The position numbers and the translations under genes were made by a program. Below are positions 44,464-54,364 of a DNA stretch of 64,000 nucleotides, in pieces. Location: NCBI RefSeq assembly GCF_000374545.1, contig NZ_KB894592.1, positions 1-64,000 on the forward strand. The letters run 5' to 3'. The stretch comes from Anaeromusa acidaminophila DSM 3853. Its GTDB lineage: Bacteria > Bacillota > Negativicutes > Anaeromusales > Anaeromusaceae. The notes under the pieces were generated by a model. That model worked only from the letters and a program-made list of their open reading frames with translations, was not told where the DNA came from and made no database searches. Within the stretch, counting starts at the first letter, position 1; every line of letters starts with the position of its first letter.

Positions 44464-44652
44464 AACCAGAACCTCCTGCTCGTCATCTTCGTATTCCTTA
44501 CTTGCATGATATCGGTTTCAATACGGTCTTAGTATAGTCTTTTTTCATAAAACAGCCTATACATTCCATAAAACAACGCATTAAATACATCTTTATTTAT
44601 TCAACACCTATAAGCAGATTCCTTTTTTCCATGGCAGCGCAAAAAAAAAAGA

Positions 44653-44683
44653 AGCATAAGTAGGAAATCTATCCCACCTATGC
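44653..44683 (-). terminator. Terminator of the CoA-disulfide reductase-like gene
   Basis: GCATAGGTGGGA/TCCTACTTATGC hairpin, then a long T run (CTTTTTTTTTT) on the minus strand, 22 bp beyond the stop at 44706. Confidence 0.85.
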
Positions 44684-44705
44684 CCTAATTAGAGCCTTCT
44701 TAACG

Positions 44706-46082
44706 TTAGCTGCGTCCCAACTTAGCCGCCAATTTATTGGCAGCAACCGCTAAAACATCAATCGGACTGTTGAACGGCGGTGAATAGGCGAGATCGGCGT
44801 CAAACAGCTTTTCTACAGTCGCTCCCAAGCTAAGAGCCATGGCCGCCACATCTACCCGCTTCACAACATCCCCTTCGCCCCAAGCCTGCATCCCCAGTAG
44901 TTTCCGAGTCGTCGTATCCGCTGTAAGCTTCAAAGTCAATTTTCGCGACGTTTTCATATAATGTGGCCGGTCATAACCGGAAACGGTTACACTAGCGCAA
45001 TCGAAGCCAGCAGCCGCTGCTTGGCGCTCATTCAGCCCCGTTCTCCCTACCTGCAGATCAAAGAGCTTCACTACCGCCGTCCCCAGAACCCCGCCAAATT
45101 TCACGCCGGCGCCGCAAATATTTTCACCAATAACCCGCCCCTGCTTATTAGCCGTCGACCCCATGGGCAAAAACACTTTCTCTCCGCTAACCTTATGCGT
45201 ATTTTCCGCACAATCGCCTCCTGCAAAAACAGCTTCATCCGAGGTCTGCAAATACTCATTTACGGCGATAGCGCCGCTTACGCCCAAGGTCAGTCCCGCT
45301 TGACTCGCCAGCTCTACATTGGGCCTTGCGCCTAATGCTAAAATCACCAAATCCGCAGCAATACTCCGTTTGTCTGTTTTCACTTCACGCACCTGCGCCT
45401 CGCCGCCAAAGGCTTCCACCTTTTCCTCCTTTAAAAACCGCAGACCTTTAGTTTCCAAACGCAGTTCCAACTCTTGCGCCATATCTGCGTCCAAAAGAGC
45501 CGGAAAAAGCTGATTTTTCATTTCCACTACTGTTACATCGACATCCCACATTCGTAATGCTTCCGCTATCTCCAAACCGATCAACCCTGCACCAATTACT
45601 ACCGCTTTTTCATATTTTTGCTCTTCCAGGCCCCGCCTAATAGCAGTAGCGTCTTGGGGTCTCCATACATGAAAAATATTCTCTTTTTCTACCCCCGGCC
45701 AGGCTGGTTTTATCGGGGAAGAGCCTGTAGCCAAAACTAATTTATCGTAAGCGAATTGGCGCTTTACGCCAGTTTTCAAATCCAAAGCATGCACGATCTT
45801 TGCCTCACGTTCGATCGCCACAGCTTCCATCCGCGTCAAAACATCCAGGTTTTTCGCTTTTTTAAAAAATTCCGGCGTCCGCAGCGCCCCTGCTGGCGAG
45901 CTCATCAGTTGGCGAATCTGTTCTACCTCGCCGCCGATAAAATACGGCAAGCCGCACGCGCCATAGGAAACAAGCTCGCCTCTCTCTAATACGGTAATTT
46001 GAGCCTCAGCATCCAAGCGGCGCACTTTTGCGGCGGCTTTCAGCCCAGCGGCCACACCGCCTATCACTACAATTCGCTGCAT
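44706..46082 (-). CDS. CoA-disulfide reductase/NADH oxidase-like flavoprotein
   Basis: 458 residues from the ATG at 46082 (GAGAGGGG upstream). FAD site VVIGGVAAGLKAAAKVRR, redox Cys in SYGACGLPYFIGG, NAD site AVVIGAGLIGLEIAEAL, FAD ribityl motif VFAGGDCAE, and a dimerisation domain ending DLAYSPPFNSPIDVLAVAAN. The single active Cys places it among CoA-disulfide reductases, NADH oxidases and polysulfide reductases; the precise substrate cannot be told from sequence. Likely used in redox defence of an anaerobe. Confidence 0.9.
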   Translation of the reverse strand: MQRIVVIGGVAAGLKAAAKVRRLDAEAQITVLERGELVSYGACGLPYFIGGEVEQIRQLMSSPAGALRTPEFFKKAKNLDVLTRMEAVAIEREAKIVHALDLKTGVKRQFAYDKLVLATGSSPIKPAWPGVEKENIFHVWRPQDATAIRRGLEEQKYEKAVVIGAGLIGLEIAEALRMWDVDVTVVEMKNQLFPALLDADMAQELELRLETKGLRFLKEEKVEAFGGEAQVREVKTDKRSIAADLVILALGARPNVELASQAGLTLGVSGAIAVNEYLQTSDEAVFAGGDCAENTHKVSGEKVFLPMGSTANKQGRVIGENICGAGVKFGGVLGTAVVKLFDLQVGRTGLNERQAAAAGFDCASVTVSGYDRPHYMKTSRKLTLKLTADTTTRKLLGMQAWGEGDVVKRVDVAAMALSLGATVEKLFDADLAYSPPFNSPIDVLAVAANKLAAKLGRS

Positions 46083-46109
46083 GTTTTTCGCCCCTCTCCT
46101 CGTCTTCAC

Positions 46110-46615
46110 GACAACTAGTTATTGCTTTAGTTCTCCTTTTCCCAGCACTTTCCTGCCAATATATAACGAGTGAGCAGGAGCACCAGAGTCACGAGAGGGT
46201 TCGACTGAGGGTTGCGAAGTTTAACAGGAGTACGACGCCGCCGGATGCGGTTAGGGTCGGTTGCGCCATGGAAGGCATAGCAACCGACGTCTGCTGGCAT
46301 TTAATAGTGAAGGAACGGCCATGACTAAGGCGGCCGTGACTGTATTTGAGACTTTTGGGGAGCAAAACGGTCCGCAGGACGCAAAACCAGGAGGCGACGG
46401 GGAAAAGTTCCGTATGTCTGAGCGCCAGCGAGTTCGCGGAACTGCCGCCGACTCCTGGTTTTGCGAGTCGCGCGGAAATCTTGTCTCAAATGCAGTTGTG
46501 CTGCCGTTTATACTCTTAAAAACCCTTTTCGCGTTTTTCGCGATTTTCGCGGTTCTTCAGCCATACCCCCGCCATTTTTTCTGTCTCAGTCTTTCAAAAC
46601 TACAAACTATGGCAT
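46110..46615. other. Gene-free stretch with nested stems: candidate structured RNA or dispersed repeat
   Basis: No gene fits this 500-bp gap. Stems seen: GTCGGTTGC/GCAACCGAC (46256-46288); ACGGCC/GGCCGT (46315-46337); CTGTATTTGAGAC with GTCTCAAATGCAG (46340-46352/46483-46495); nested inside it a perfect 14-bp CGCAAAACCAGGAG/CTCCTGGTTTTGCG (46380-46393/46452-46465); and inside that AGTTCCG/CGGAACT (46406-46412/46437-46443). CGCG-T(3-5) repeats follow at 46529-46551. One mismatch in the outer stem would be a G-U pair in plus-strand RNA. No known family recognised. Confidence 0.5.
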
Positions 46616-46622
46616 AGTAAAA

Positions 46623-46648
46623 AAGCCGCCTCCTGCCGGAGACGGCTT
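46623..46648 (-). terminator. Ferritin gene terminator
   Basis: Imperfect AAGCCGTCTCC/GGAGGCGGCTT hairpin followed by TTTTTTA on the minus strand, 12 bp after the stop at 46660. Confidence 0.85.
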
Positions 46649-46659
46649 CGTTTTTCAGT

Positions 46660-47157
46660 TTATCCGCGAGCGCGCTTACCCATTTCTTTATCCACATAGA
46701 AGATGGCGCCGACACTCTTGTCGCCAATCAGGCGAAGCTTGTCTACTACCGCCGTAGCGCTGGCTTCTTCTTCGACTTGCTCCGTGATGTACCATTGCAG
46801 GAAGATCTGCGCCGCTACGTCTTTTTCTTTAACTGCCAGCTCATATAAGCCGTTAATGCATTTAGTTACATACTGCTCATGTTTGAGCACTTCTTCAAAC
46901 ATCTGCAACGGAGTTCCAAAAGCAGCTGCCGGCGCATCAACTTGGGAAAGCTCCGGCGTACCGCCTCTCTCTAAAAGATAGCTCATAAATTTAAAAGCAT
47001 GTTCCATTTCTTCTTGATATTGAATACGCAGCCAGGATGCAAAACCGCCTAAGCTTTGCGTTTCGCTATATAACGACATCGCCAGATAAATATTAGCGGA
47101 ATTCATTTCCACCTGAATCTGCTTATTAATCGCATTTTGTAATTTTGCCGAAATCAT
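46660..47157 (-). CDS. ftnA: Bacterial non-haem ferritin
   Basis: 165 residues. Four-helix bundle with ferroxidase ligands in QVEMNSANIYLAMSLYSETQ and YQEEMEHAFKFMSYLLERGG, plus a later Glu/Gln pair in QWYITEQVEEEASATAVVDK. It oxidises and stores iron and protects against Fenton chemistry. Single-gene unit with its own terminator. Its promoter region (47200-47250) is AT-rich and has a partial Fur-like dyad, GATAATTATTG on the minus strand, too weak to call. Confidence 0.95.
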   Translation of the reverse strand: MISAKLQNAINKQIQVEMNSANIYLAMSLYSETQSLGGFASWLRIQYQEEMEHAFKFMSYLLERGGTPELSQVDAPAAAFGTPLQMFEEVLKHEQYVTKCINGLYELAVKEKDVAAQIFLQWYITEQVEEEASATAVVDKLRLIGDKSVGAIFYVDKEMGKRARG

Positions 47158-47312
47158 AATCTAATTCCTCCTTTAGAACTTTGATGGTTTTATTTTAACA
47201 TAAGTCTCTAATGAAAACAATAATTATCGACGGTAAATTGTAATCATTATTCTTTGCTATTTATTTCTCTCTTTATTTTCCTTCCCCCCTACCGTTTCCG
47301 AGGCATCCATTG

Positions 47313-47318
47313 TATAAT
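47313..47318 (+). promoter_or_regulatory. Probable -10 box of dapL
   Basis: A perfect TATAAT hexamer 36 bp upstream of the dapL start; no good -35 hexamer is visible 17 bp further up. Confidence 0.5.
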
Positions 47319-47354
47319 TAAGAGTAAACGTTCAACGCTCGAAAGGAGATTTTT

Positions 47355-48590
47355 ATGGCTTTTTTAAACGAAAACTACTTAAAATTACCAGGAAGCTATT
47401 TATTTGCGGAGATCGCCCGTCGCGTGAATCACTTCAAAGAAGAAAACCCCGAAGCGGATATTATCCGTTTAGGCATAGGAGACGTAACTCGTCCTTTGCC
47501 GCAAGCTTCTATTGAGGCTATGCACAAAGCGGTTGACGAAATGGCCTCAAGCGATACCTTCCGCGGTTATGGCCCGGAACAAGGCTATGCTTTCTTAGTG
47601 GAAAAAATTATCGCTCATGACTACGCTAGCCGCGGCATTCAGCTCGGAACGGATGAGGTCTTCGTCAGTGACGGTTCCAAGAGCGACGTCGCCAACATTC
47701 AAGAAATCTTTTCCAACGACTGCACGGTAGCCATTACGGATCCAGTTTATCCGGTGTACCTAGACACTAATGTCATGGCGGGCCGCACAGGAACCCTGCA
47801 GGAAGACGGTCGCTTTGCCAATGTCACCTACTTGCCTTGCAATGCAGAGAATAATTTCATTCCTTCTTTCCCAAAAGAGCGAGTAGACATGATTTATCTT
47901 TGCTGCCCCAATAATCCTACAGGCACCACCCTCTCCAAAAGCGAACTGAAAAAATGGGTGGATTACGCCAAAGCCAACAAATCCATTATCCTCTTTGATT
48001 CCGCCTATGAATCTTACATTCGCGAGGCGGATATTCCCCATAGCATCTATGAAATTGAGGGCGCCAAAGAAGTGGCTATTGAATTCCGCTCCTTCTCAAA
48101 AACAGCTGGCTTTACCGGCACTCGCTGCGCCTACACGGTTGTGCCTAAAGAATTGATGGCTTATACCAAAAGCGGTGAAGCCCATTCTCTGAATCCGCTC
48201 TGGAACCGTCGTCACACTACGAAATTCAACGGCGTTCCTTATATTATTCAACGCGGCGCAGAAGCCATCTTCTCCGAAGCAGGCCAAGCTCAAGTGCAAG
48301 AAACCATTGACTACTACATGGAAAACGCCCGTATTATCCGTGAAGGCCTGCAAAAAATAGGGCTCTCCGTCTTCGGCGGCGTCAACGCTCCTTATATTTG
48401 GCTAAAAACGCCGGCTGGCATTGATTCTTGGGGCTTTTTCGATAAGCTTCTGAACGAAGCCAATATCGTCGGCACTCCTGGCGCAGGCTTCGGCCCCTCC
48501 GGCGAAGGGTATTTCCGGTTGACTTCCTTCGGCACGAGAGAAAACACCATTCGCGCCATTGAACGCATCCAAACTCGCTTAAAAGTCTAA
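47355..48590 (+). CDS. dapL: LL-diaminopimelate aminotransferase
   Basis: 411 residues, plus strand. PLP-dependent class I/II fold with the Schiff-base Lys in [16 protein letters not shown], substrate/cofactor residues in [17 protein letters not shown] and [20 protein letters not shown], and the N-terminal [17 protein letters not shown] typical of DapL. It converts tetrahydrodipicolinate directly to LL-diaminopimelate for lysine and peptidoglycan. AAAGGAG is 6 nt from the ATG. Confidence 0.97.
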   Translation: MAFLNENYLKLPGSYLFAEIARRVNHFKEENPEADIIRLGIGDVTRPLPQASIEAMHKAVDEMASSDTFRGYGPEQGYAFLVEKIIAHDYASRGIQLGTDEVFVSDGSKSDVANIQEIFSNDCTVAITDPVYPVYLDTNVMAGRTGTLQEDGRFANVTYLPCNAENNFIPSFPKERVDMIYLCCPNNPTGTTLSKSELKKWVDYAKANKSIILFDSAYESYIREADIPHSIYEIEGAKEVAIEFRSFSKTAGFTGTRCAYTVVPKELMAYTKSGEAHSLNPLWNRRHTTKFNGVPYIIQRGAEAIFSEAGQAQVQETIDYYMENARIIREGLQKIGLSVFGGVNAPYIWLKTPAGIDSWGFFDKLLNEANIVGTPGAGFGPSGEGYFRLTSFGTRENTIRAIERIQTRLKV

Positions 48591-48651
48591 TGTTCCACCG
48601 ATTTATTTAGCTCTCACGGTAAAGTAGATTTTCAATCATCATTCTTTTTTA

Positions 48652-48690
48652 AAAATCCTCGTTAGAGCGGTGCTCTGACGAGGATTTTTT
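48652..48690 (+). terminator. dapL terminator (bidirectional)
   Basis: AAAATCCTCGT/ACGAGGATTTT stem with an inner AGAGC/GCTCT stem, T run on the plus strand and A run before it, so it may also serve the GGDEF gene ending at 48753. Confidence 0.88.
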
Positions 48691-48752
48691 CTCATTTAGC
48701 AACACAATTTCTTTTTTGGCACAGAGTTTCATTAAATCACCTGCGTTCATTT

Positions 48753-49955
48753 TCAAGTTTCTTTGTTAGTTTCAGATCCTTTTAAAAAACCAACTGTTTC
48801 AGCTACTTTTACCTGGTTTCTTCCGCTATTCTTGGCTTGGTATAAAGCTTCGTCAGCAGCAGCCAAAAGATTCTCTTTCCATCCGTCATGACAAATATTC
48901 GAACTAGCAACGCCTATGCTGACTGTTACCCAAGAACTAGTTGAAGATGCAGCATGTTCAATGCGTAATTTTTCAACTTCTTCTCTAATTTTTTCCGCTA
49001 TCCTAATTGCACCGTTTTTATCGGTTTTGGGCAACACAACAACAAATTCTTCTCCCCCATAGCGAGCAACCAAATCTGTCGATCTTTTCACCGTCTTTTG
49101 AAGAGTAGTAGCTATTTTTTTAAGACAATCATCTCCTCCTTGATGTCCGTAAGTATCATTAAATAATTTAAAGTGATCTATGTCGATAATAATAGCCGAC
49201 ATTCCCGTACATTCTCGTATGCCGCGCAACCACTCATGATTCAAGAAGTTATCAAAATATCGTCTATTCGCTAATCCTGTAAGCCCATCCAAAGAAGATA
49301 GTTTTGCTAATGTTTGATTTAATTCCACCAGTTGGTCTGTTTCCGAGCGAATAGTTTTTATCATAGGACGAAAAAGGAAGATTGCTTCTATCAGCAATAC
49401 AAAAAAGATAACACTCATACTTATGCCTTGCAAATACAACATTTTTGCAATGCGAGCTTCACTTTCTTTTTGTTGCTGATTAACTGTATTATCAATACTC
49501 AAAAGTACTTCGTTGGATTTTTCTATCATCTCGCGAACCTTCTTTTTCATCTCGTCAGAAAAAGCTGGCTCGCTTAAAGCTACTACCTCATTGCCATTCT
49601 TAATATACGTATCAATTTTCTCTTTGTCTTCCAAAGAGGCTTGAACAAACCCGCTAAACTCTTCTCCGTTTAAACGCGTTTGCGCATTTTCCATTGATTT
49701 CGTTGCATCTGAAAGCTGCTTGCGCAACCATATGCGCTTGTTCCCGTCTGTTTCTTGAATCAATTCCAAACTATATAATGCCATTTTTTGAGACAACATG
49801 CGCTGTCGGCCATTAAGGTTTATTAATTCTGCCGCTTTTTGTTCATTATAGATTAATTGGTTCATATTTAAAAAAGAAATAACTGAAAGAAATCCAATTA
49901 GCGCCAACGCAGATATGTATTTCAGAGTTAATGATGAAAAAGATAAGTTATGCAT
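48753..49955 (-). CDS. Membrane diguanylate cyclase with PilJ_N-type sensor
   Basis: About 400 residues from the ATG at 49955 (AGAGGTG 7 nt upstream). TM1 at ~10-30; a periplasmic helical sensor starting INLNGRQRMLSQKMALYSLE, the PilJ/NarX-type N-terminal signature; TM2 at ~175-197; a GGDEF domain with active motif RYGGEEFVVVLP and metal-binding FKLFNDTYGHQGGDDCLKK. The RxxD inhibitory site is not evident. It makes cyclic di-GMP in response to an unknown external signal. Confidence 0.92.
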   Translation of the reverse strand: MHNLSFSSLTLKYISALALIGFLSVISFLNMNQLIYNEQKAAELINLNGRQRMLSQKMALYSLELIQETDGNKRIWLRKQLSDATKSMENAQTRLNGEEFSGFVQASLEDKEKIDTYIKNGNEVVALSEPAFSDEMKKKVREMIEKSNEVLLSIDNTVNQQQKESEARIAKMLYLQGISMSVIFFVLLIEAIFLFRPMIKTIRSETDQLVELNQTLAKLSSLDGLTGLANRRYFDNFLNHEWLRGIRECTGMSAIIIDIDHFKLFNDTYGHQGGDDCLKKIATTLQKTVKRSTDLVARYGGEEFVVVLPKTDKNGAIRIAEKIREEVEKLRIEHAASSTSSWVTVSIGVASSNICHDGWKENLLAAADEALYQAKNSGRNQVKVAETVGFLKGSETNKET

Positions 49956-50024
49956 GTATATCACCTCTTTGTAACTCATTGCAATCCTTGTTCAATTCTT
50001 TTTTCCCGCATACTCTTTCTACAG

Positions 50025-50735
50025 TCAGCGCAGCAAGTCCTGCAACAAGGTTGGCAACTGCTGCAGCGTCACCTTGTGGTCCGCTTTCTCCGGCAAGCCT
50101 TTGGCATTGATCAGGCAATCCGTTACCAAAACCGTCTGCACTCCAATCGTGCCGGCAACCAAATCCTCTTCCACGTCATTTCCCACCATCAGGCACTCTT
50201 CAGGCAAGACATTCTGTCGAGCCAGCACATCTTGATAGTACCGTATATCGGGTTTGCAATAATATTCGCTTTCGTAGGTAGTGATGTGTGCAAACTCCTC
50301 AAGAGCCACGCCAGCCCAGGCCAAGCGCTTTTCCACTGCTAAGCGGGGAAAAAGCGGGTTGGTCGCCAGAACCGCTGTCCTCCCGGCTTTTTTTACGGTT
50401 TTAACGGCTTCTGCCGCCGCCGCAGCAGCGCAGGTCACTTTTTGCAAGGAGTCAAACTCCTGCCGATAAAATTCGTTCACTAAAGGTTCCAGCTTGCCTG
50501 GCGGCAATGGCAAACGCCGATAAAAGTGCTCCCAAAAGCGCTCTTCGTTTTTTCTCCCTGCCTCCGGCTGCATCACGATAGCTTCGGTCGCCTCTAAAAG
50601 AGCCTTAATAAAGGGCTGCGCCGGCGTAACCGAAGCCACCTTCGCAGCTAAGGCTTCTATATACCCTTTAATAAAACGTCCCTGATCCATAGGCAGCAAC
50701 GTTCCGTCCAAATCAAAACAAACAACCTTTATCAA
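50025..50735 (-). CDS. HAD-superfamily phosphatase
   Basis: 236 residues. Motif I CFDLDGTLLPMD with the nucleophile Asp, motif II ATNPLFP, Lys in the TYESEYYCKPDIRYYQDVLA stretch, motif IV MVGNDVEEDLVAG. The cap is helical (subfamily I). It resembles YjjG/phosphoglycolate-type phosphatases; the substrate is not predictable. It lies between the GGDEF gene and the pyruvate:ferredoxin oxidoreductase terminator. Confidence 0.87.
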   Translation of the reverse strand: MIKVVCFDLDGTLLPMDQGRFIKGYIEALAAKVASVTPAQPFIKALLEATEAIVMQPEAGRKNEERFWEHFYRRLPLPPGKLEPLVNEFYRQEFDSLQKVTCAAAAAAEAVKTVKKAGRTAVLATNPLFPRLAVEKRLAWAGVALEEFAHITTYESEYYCKPDIRYYQDVLARQNVLPEECLMVGNDVEEDLVAGTIGVQTVLVTDCLINAKGLPEKADHKVTLQQLPTLLQDLLR

Positions 50736-50805
50736 TAAGCTCTCCCCTTCCTGATACTTTCCCTATCTATTCTCCATAGGCAGCGCTTTTTCCTTGAACA
50801 AAAAC

Positions 50806-50830
50806 AGCCGGCCCCAAAAGGGACCGGCTT
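50806..50830 (-). terminator. Pyruvate:ferredoxin oxidoreductase terminator
   Basis: AGCCGGTCCC/GGGGCCGGCT stem with a 4-5-nt loop, GTTTTTG on the minus strand; 16 bp beyond the stop. Confidence 0.87.
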
Positions 50831-50845
50831 GTTTTTACGAATGCC

Positions 50846-53800
50846 TTATGCGTCAGCAAGGCGCTTATAGGTAGCGCGACGATCAGCGGCATCTTTTTCT
50901 GTTTTGGCAAACAATGCTTGCGCATTTTCCGGGTTCTGCTTCTGAAGAGAAGCATAACGCACTTCGCCTTTAAGGAAGGCTTGGAAGTCGCCTGTAGGCT
51001 CTTTGGAATCCAAGGTGAAAGGATTCTTGCCCTGCTCGGCCAGTTCCGGATTGAAGCGATACAAGGACCAATAGCCGCATTCCACAGCTTTTTTGGTTTC
51101 TTCTTGGCTGCAACCCATGCCTTGTTTCAGACCGTGGTTAATGCACGGAGCATAAGCGATAATCAGGGACGGACCCGGATATGCTTCCGCTTCGGCAATA
51201 GCTTTGAGGGTTTGGTTTTTGTCCGCGCCCATGCCGATCTGCGCCACATATACATAGCCATAGGACATAGCCATCATGCCGAGGTCTTTTTTCTTGGTTT
51301 TCTTACCGCTAGCGGCAAACTGAGCGATCGCAGCAGCAGGAGTCGACTTGGAGGACTGACCGCCGGTGTTGGAGTACACTTCGGTATCCAGAACCAAGAC
51401 GTTGATGTTTTCGCCGGAAGCCAACACATGGTCCAGACCGCCGTAACCGATATCATAAGCCCAACCGTCGCCGCCGAATACCCACTGCGAACGTTTGGTG
51501 AAGAAGTCGCTGTTTTTAGCGATTTCAGCCAGTACAGGAGCTTGACCTTCTTTGCCTTTCAGAGCGGTAGCCAAACGAGCGGCGCGGTCACGCGTTCCTT
51601 CGCTGCTATCAACCTTCTCCAGCCAATCAGTCATAGCTGCTTTCAATTCTGCGTCAAGATCCAATTTGAGAGCTTCTGCTACATCAGCAGCCAGCTTAGC
51701 ACGTACTGCATTGGTACCAAAAAGCATACCCAAACCAAATTCAGCATTGTCTTCGAAGAGGGAGTTAGCCCAAGCCGGACCATGACCATCGCGGTTGGTG
51801 CAATACGGCATGGAAGGAGCGCTGGCACCCCAGATGGACGTACAACCGGTAGCATTAGCAACCATCATACGATCACCAAAGAGCTGCGTTACCAACTTGA
51901 CGTAAGGAGTTTCGCCGCAACCTGCGCAGGCGCCGGAGAACTCGAGCAGCGGCTGTTCGAACTGGCTGCCTTTAACCGTCAGCTTGTTCACCGGATTGGC
52001 TTTCACAGAGACTTCTTTCGTTGCATAGTTCCAACGTTCGTTGCAATTGGAAAGTTGGCTTTCCAGAGGTTTCATAATCAACGCTTTTTCCTTAGCGGGG
52101 CACACCTGAGCGCAGTTGCCGCAACCGGTGCAATCCAGCGGGGAAATAGCCAGATGGAAATGAAGCTCTTTAGCGCCTGCTGCCGGTTTGGTTTGAATAC
52201 CTTCCGGAGCGTTTTTAACTTCTTCGTCGTTCAGCAGCACCGGACGGATAACTGCATGAGGACAAACATAAGCGCACTGGTTACATTGGATACACTTATC
52301 AACCTGCCACTCCGGCACATTCACGGCAATGCCGCGTTTTTCATAAGCAGAAGTTCCTACCGGGAAAGTACCGTCTTCCACGCCTACGAAGGTGCTTACA
52401 GGGAGGCTGTCGCCTTCCAGACGATTCATGGGGTCAACAACTTTTTCAACAAATTCCGGTTTAGCGCCTTCGGCGCAAGCCAGATCGTCCGCTGCATTGG
52501 CCCAGGCAGCAGGCACATTGATTTTAACAATGGCGTTAACGCCCTGATCGATGGCCGCATTGTTCATATCGACAACGTTCTGGCCTTTTTTGCCATAGGA
52601 TTTTTCCACAGCATCTTTCAGATACTTCACAGCGTCTTCGACCGGAATGATATTGGCAATCTTAAAGAATGCAGACTGCATGATCATGTTGATGCGGCTG
52701 CCCAAACCAATTTCATTACCGATCTTCACAGCGTCCAACGTGTAGAAGGAAATGTTGTTTTTAGCAATGAAGCGTTTCATCGACGCCGGCAGATGCGTTT
52801 CCAGCTCTGCTTCGTTCCAGATGCAGTTCAAGAGGAAGCTGCCGCCTGGCTTCAAGCCGTCTAGTACATTGTATTTGTAGACATACGCCTGATTGTGGCA
52901 AGCGATAAAGTCAGCTTTGTTGATGAGATAAGGCGATTTAATGGCAGATTTGCCAAAACGCAAATGGCTCATGGTTACGCCGCCGGACTTCTTGGAGTCA
53001 TAAGCAAAGTAGCCTTGCGCATACATGTCCGTATGGTCGCCGATAATTTTAATGGCGCTCTTATTGGCGCCGACGGTGCCGTCGGAACCCAAGCCCCAGA
53101 ACTTACAGGCTTTCGTACCAGCAGGAGTGGTATCGAGATCCTCTGTCGGCAACGGCAGGCTCAAATTGGTCACGTCGTCGACAATACCGACAGTGAAGCC
53201 GTCTTTGGGCTGCGCAGCTTTGAGGTTATCGAATACCGAAACCACATGAGCCGGCGTGAATTCTTTGGAACCCAATCCATAACGGCCGCCAACGATAACA
53301 GGCTGCCAGTCTTTAACATTGTAGAACGCCGTTTTAACGTCCTGGAATAAAGGTTCAGCTTGGGAACCAGGTTCTTTGGTACGATCCAATACGGCAATTT
53401 TCTTAACCGTCTTAGGAATATATTTGAAGAAGTGAGAAATGGAGAACGGACGATACAGATGAACCGACAACAGACCCACTTTTTCACCCTTGCTGCGCAA
53501 GAAATCGATGGTTTCTTCAATGGCTTCACAGCCGGAACCCATAGCAATAATCAAACGATCTGCTTCAGGATCGCCGTAGTAATCAAACAAATGATACTCA
53601 CGACCGGTGATTTTATATACTTCCTGCATGTAAGCTTCTACCAATTCTGGAATCGCTTCATAGAAGCTGTTGGAAACTTCACGCTCCTGGAAATAGATGT
53701 CCGGGTTCTGAGCAGTACCGCGAATGACCGGATGATCCGGGTTCAGCGCATTGCGACGGAACGCTTCAACAGCTTCAAAGTCGGTTACCTTCGCCATATC

Positions 53801-54364
53801 TTCGTAATCGATAAGCTCGATTTTCTGAATCTCATGGGAAGTACGGAAACCGTCAAAGAAATGAACGAAAGGAATGCGACCTTTCAGAGCGGTCAAATGA
53901 GCCACCAAGCCCAGATCCATGGCTTGCTGCACGCTGTTGGAAGCCAGCATAGCAAAGCCGGTCTGACGAGCAGCCATTACGTCTTGATGATCGCCGAAAA
54001 TATTCAGCGAGTTAGCTGCCAGCGCACGCGCGCTAACATGGAAAACGGTCGGCAACAATTCGCCGGCAATTTTATACATATTAGGGATCATCAGGAGCAG
54101 ACCCTGCGACGCCGTATAAGTGGTCGTCAAAGCGCCAGCTTGCAAAGAACCATGCACCGCACCAGCGGCGCCAGCTTCAGACTGCATTTCTACCACGCGA
54201 ACAGGCTGACCGAAAAGATTTTTCTTTCCTTGAGCAGCCCACTCATCCACATGCTCCGCCATCGGCGAAGAAGGAGTGATTGGGAAAATCGCAGCTACTT
54301 CGGTAAAAGCATACGATACGTACGCCGCTGCAGTGTTGCCATCCATTGTCTTCATTTTCTTCAT
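50846..54364 (-). CDS. nifJ: Pyruvate:ferredoxin (flavodoxin) oxidoreductase
   Basis: 1172-residue single-chain enzyme. The N-terminal pyrimidine-binding domain starts KTMDGNTAAAYVSYAFTEVA; the ferredoxin domain has two 4Fe-4S motifs, CIQCNQCAYVCPH and CTGCGNCAQVCP; the C-terminal TPP domain has GACAGCGETPYVKLVTQLFG with the third cluster ligands, ANATGCTSIWG and GGDGWAYDIGYGGLDHVLAS. It oxidises pyruvate to acetyl-CoA and CO2, reducing ferredoxin or flavodoxin, central to anaerobic metabolism. A 540-bp AT-rich upstream region carries its promoter. Confidence 0.98.
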   Translation of the reverse strand: MKKMKTMDGNTAAAYVSYAFTEVAAIFPITPSSPMAEHVDEWAAQGKKNLFGQPVRVVEMQSEAGAAGAVHGSLQAGALTTTYTASQGLLLMIPNMYKIAGELLPTVFHVSARALAANSLNIFGDHQDVMAARQTGFAMLASNSVQQAMDLGLVAHLTALKGRIPFVHFFDGFRTSHEIQKIELIDYEDMAKVTDFEAVEAFRRNALNPDHPVIRGTAQNPDIYFQEREVSNSFYEAIPELVEAYMQEVYKITGREYHLFDYYGDPEADRLIIAMGSGCEAIEETIDFLRSKGEKVGLLSVHLYRPFSISHFFKYIPKTVKKIAVLDRTKEPGSQAEPLFQDVKTAFYNVKDWQPVIVGGRYGLGSKEFTPAHVVSVFDNLKAAQPKDGFTVGIVDDVTNLSLPLPTEDLDTTPAGTKACKFWGLGSDGTVGANKSAIKIIGDHTDMYAQGYFAYDSKKSGGVTMSHLRFGKSAIKSPYLINKADFIACHNQAYVYKYNVLDGLKPGGSFLLNCIWNEAELETHLPASMKRFIAKNNISFYTLDAVKIGNEIGLGSRINMIMQSAFFKIANIIPVEDAVKYLKDAVEKSYGKKGQNVVDMNNAAIDQGVNAIVKINVPAAWANAADDLACAEGAKPEFVEKVVDPMNRLEGDSLPVSTFVGVEDGTFPVGTSAYEKRGIAVNVPEWQVDKCIQCNQCAYVCPHAVIRPVLLNDEEVKNAPEGIQTKPAAGAKELHFHLAISPLDCTGCGNCAQVCPAKEKALIMKPLESQLSNCNERWNYATKEVSVKANPVNKLTVKGSQFEQPLLEFSGACAGCGETPYVKLVTQLFGDRMMVANATGCTSIWGASAPSMPYCTNRDGHGPAWANSLFEDNAEFGLGMLFGTNAVRAKLAADVAEALKLDLDAELKAAMTDWLEKVDSSEGTRDRAARLATALKGKEGQAPVLAEIAKNSDFFTKRSQWVFGGDGWAYDIGYGGLDHVLASGENINVLVLDTEVYSNTGGQSSKSTPAAAIAQFAASGKKTKKKDLGMMAMSYGYVYVAQIGMGADKNQTLKAIAEAEAYPGPSLIIAYAPCINHGLKQGMGCSQEETKKAVECGYWSLYRFNPELAEQGKNPFTLDSKEPTGDFQAFLKGEVRYASLQKQNPENAQALFAKTEKDAADRRATYKRLADA

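Noticed and set aside
46261-46617. 118-codon plus-strand open frame in the structured gap
   Set aside because: It runs straight through the nested stems, so the translation is Arg/Gly-rich and then Phe-rich; no signal or domain.
47205-47250. Fur box in the ferritin promoter
   Set aside because: Only a partial match to the 7-1-7 consensus in very AT-rich DNA.
50918-52864. Open frame of about 650 codons on the plus strand, opposite the pyruvate:ferredoxin oxidoreductase gene
   Set aside because: Antisense shadow of a full-length conserved gene; the reading is rich in Phe, His and Arg and lacks any motif.
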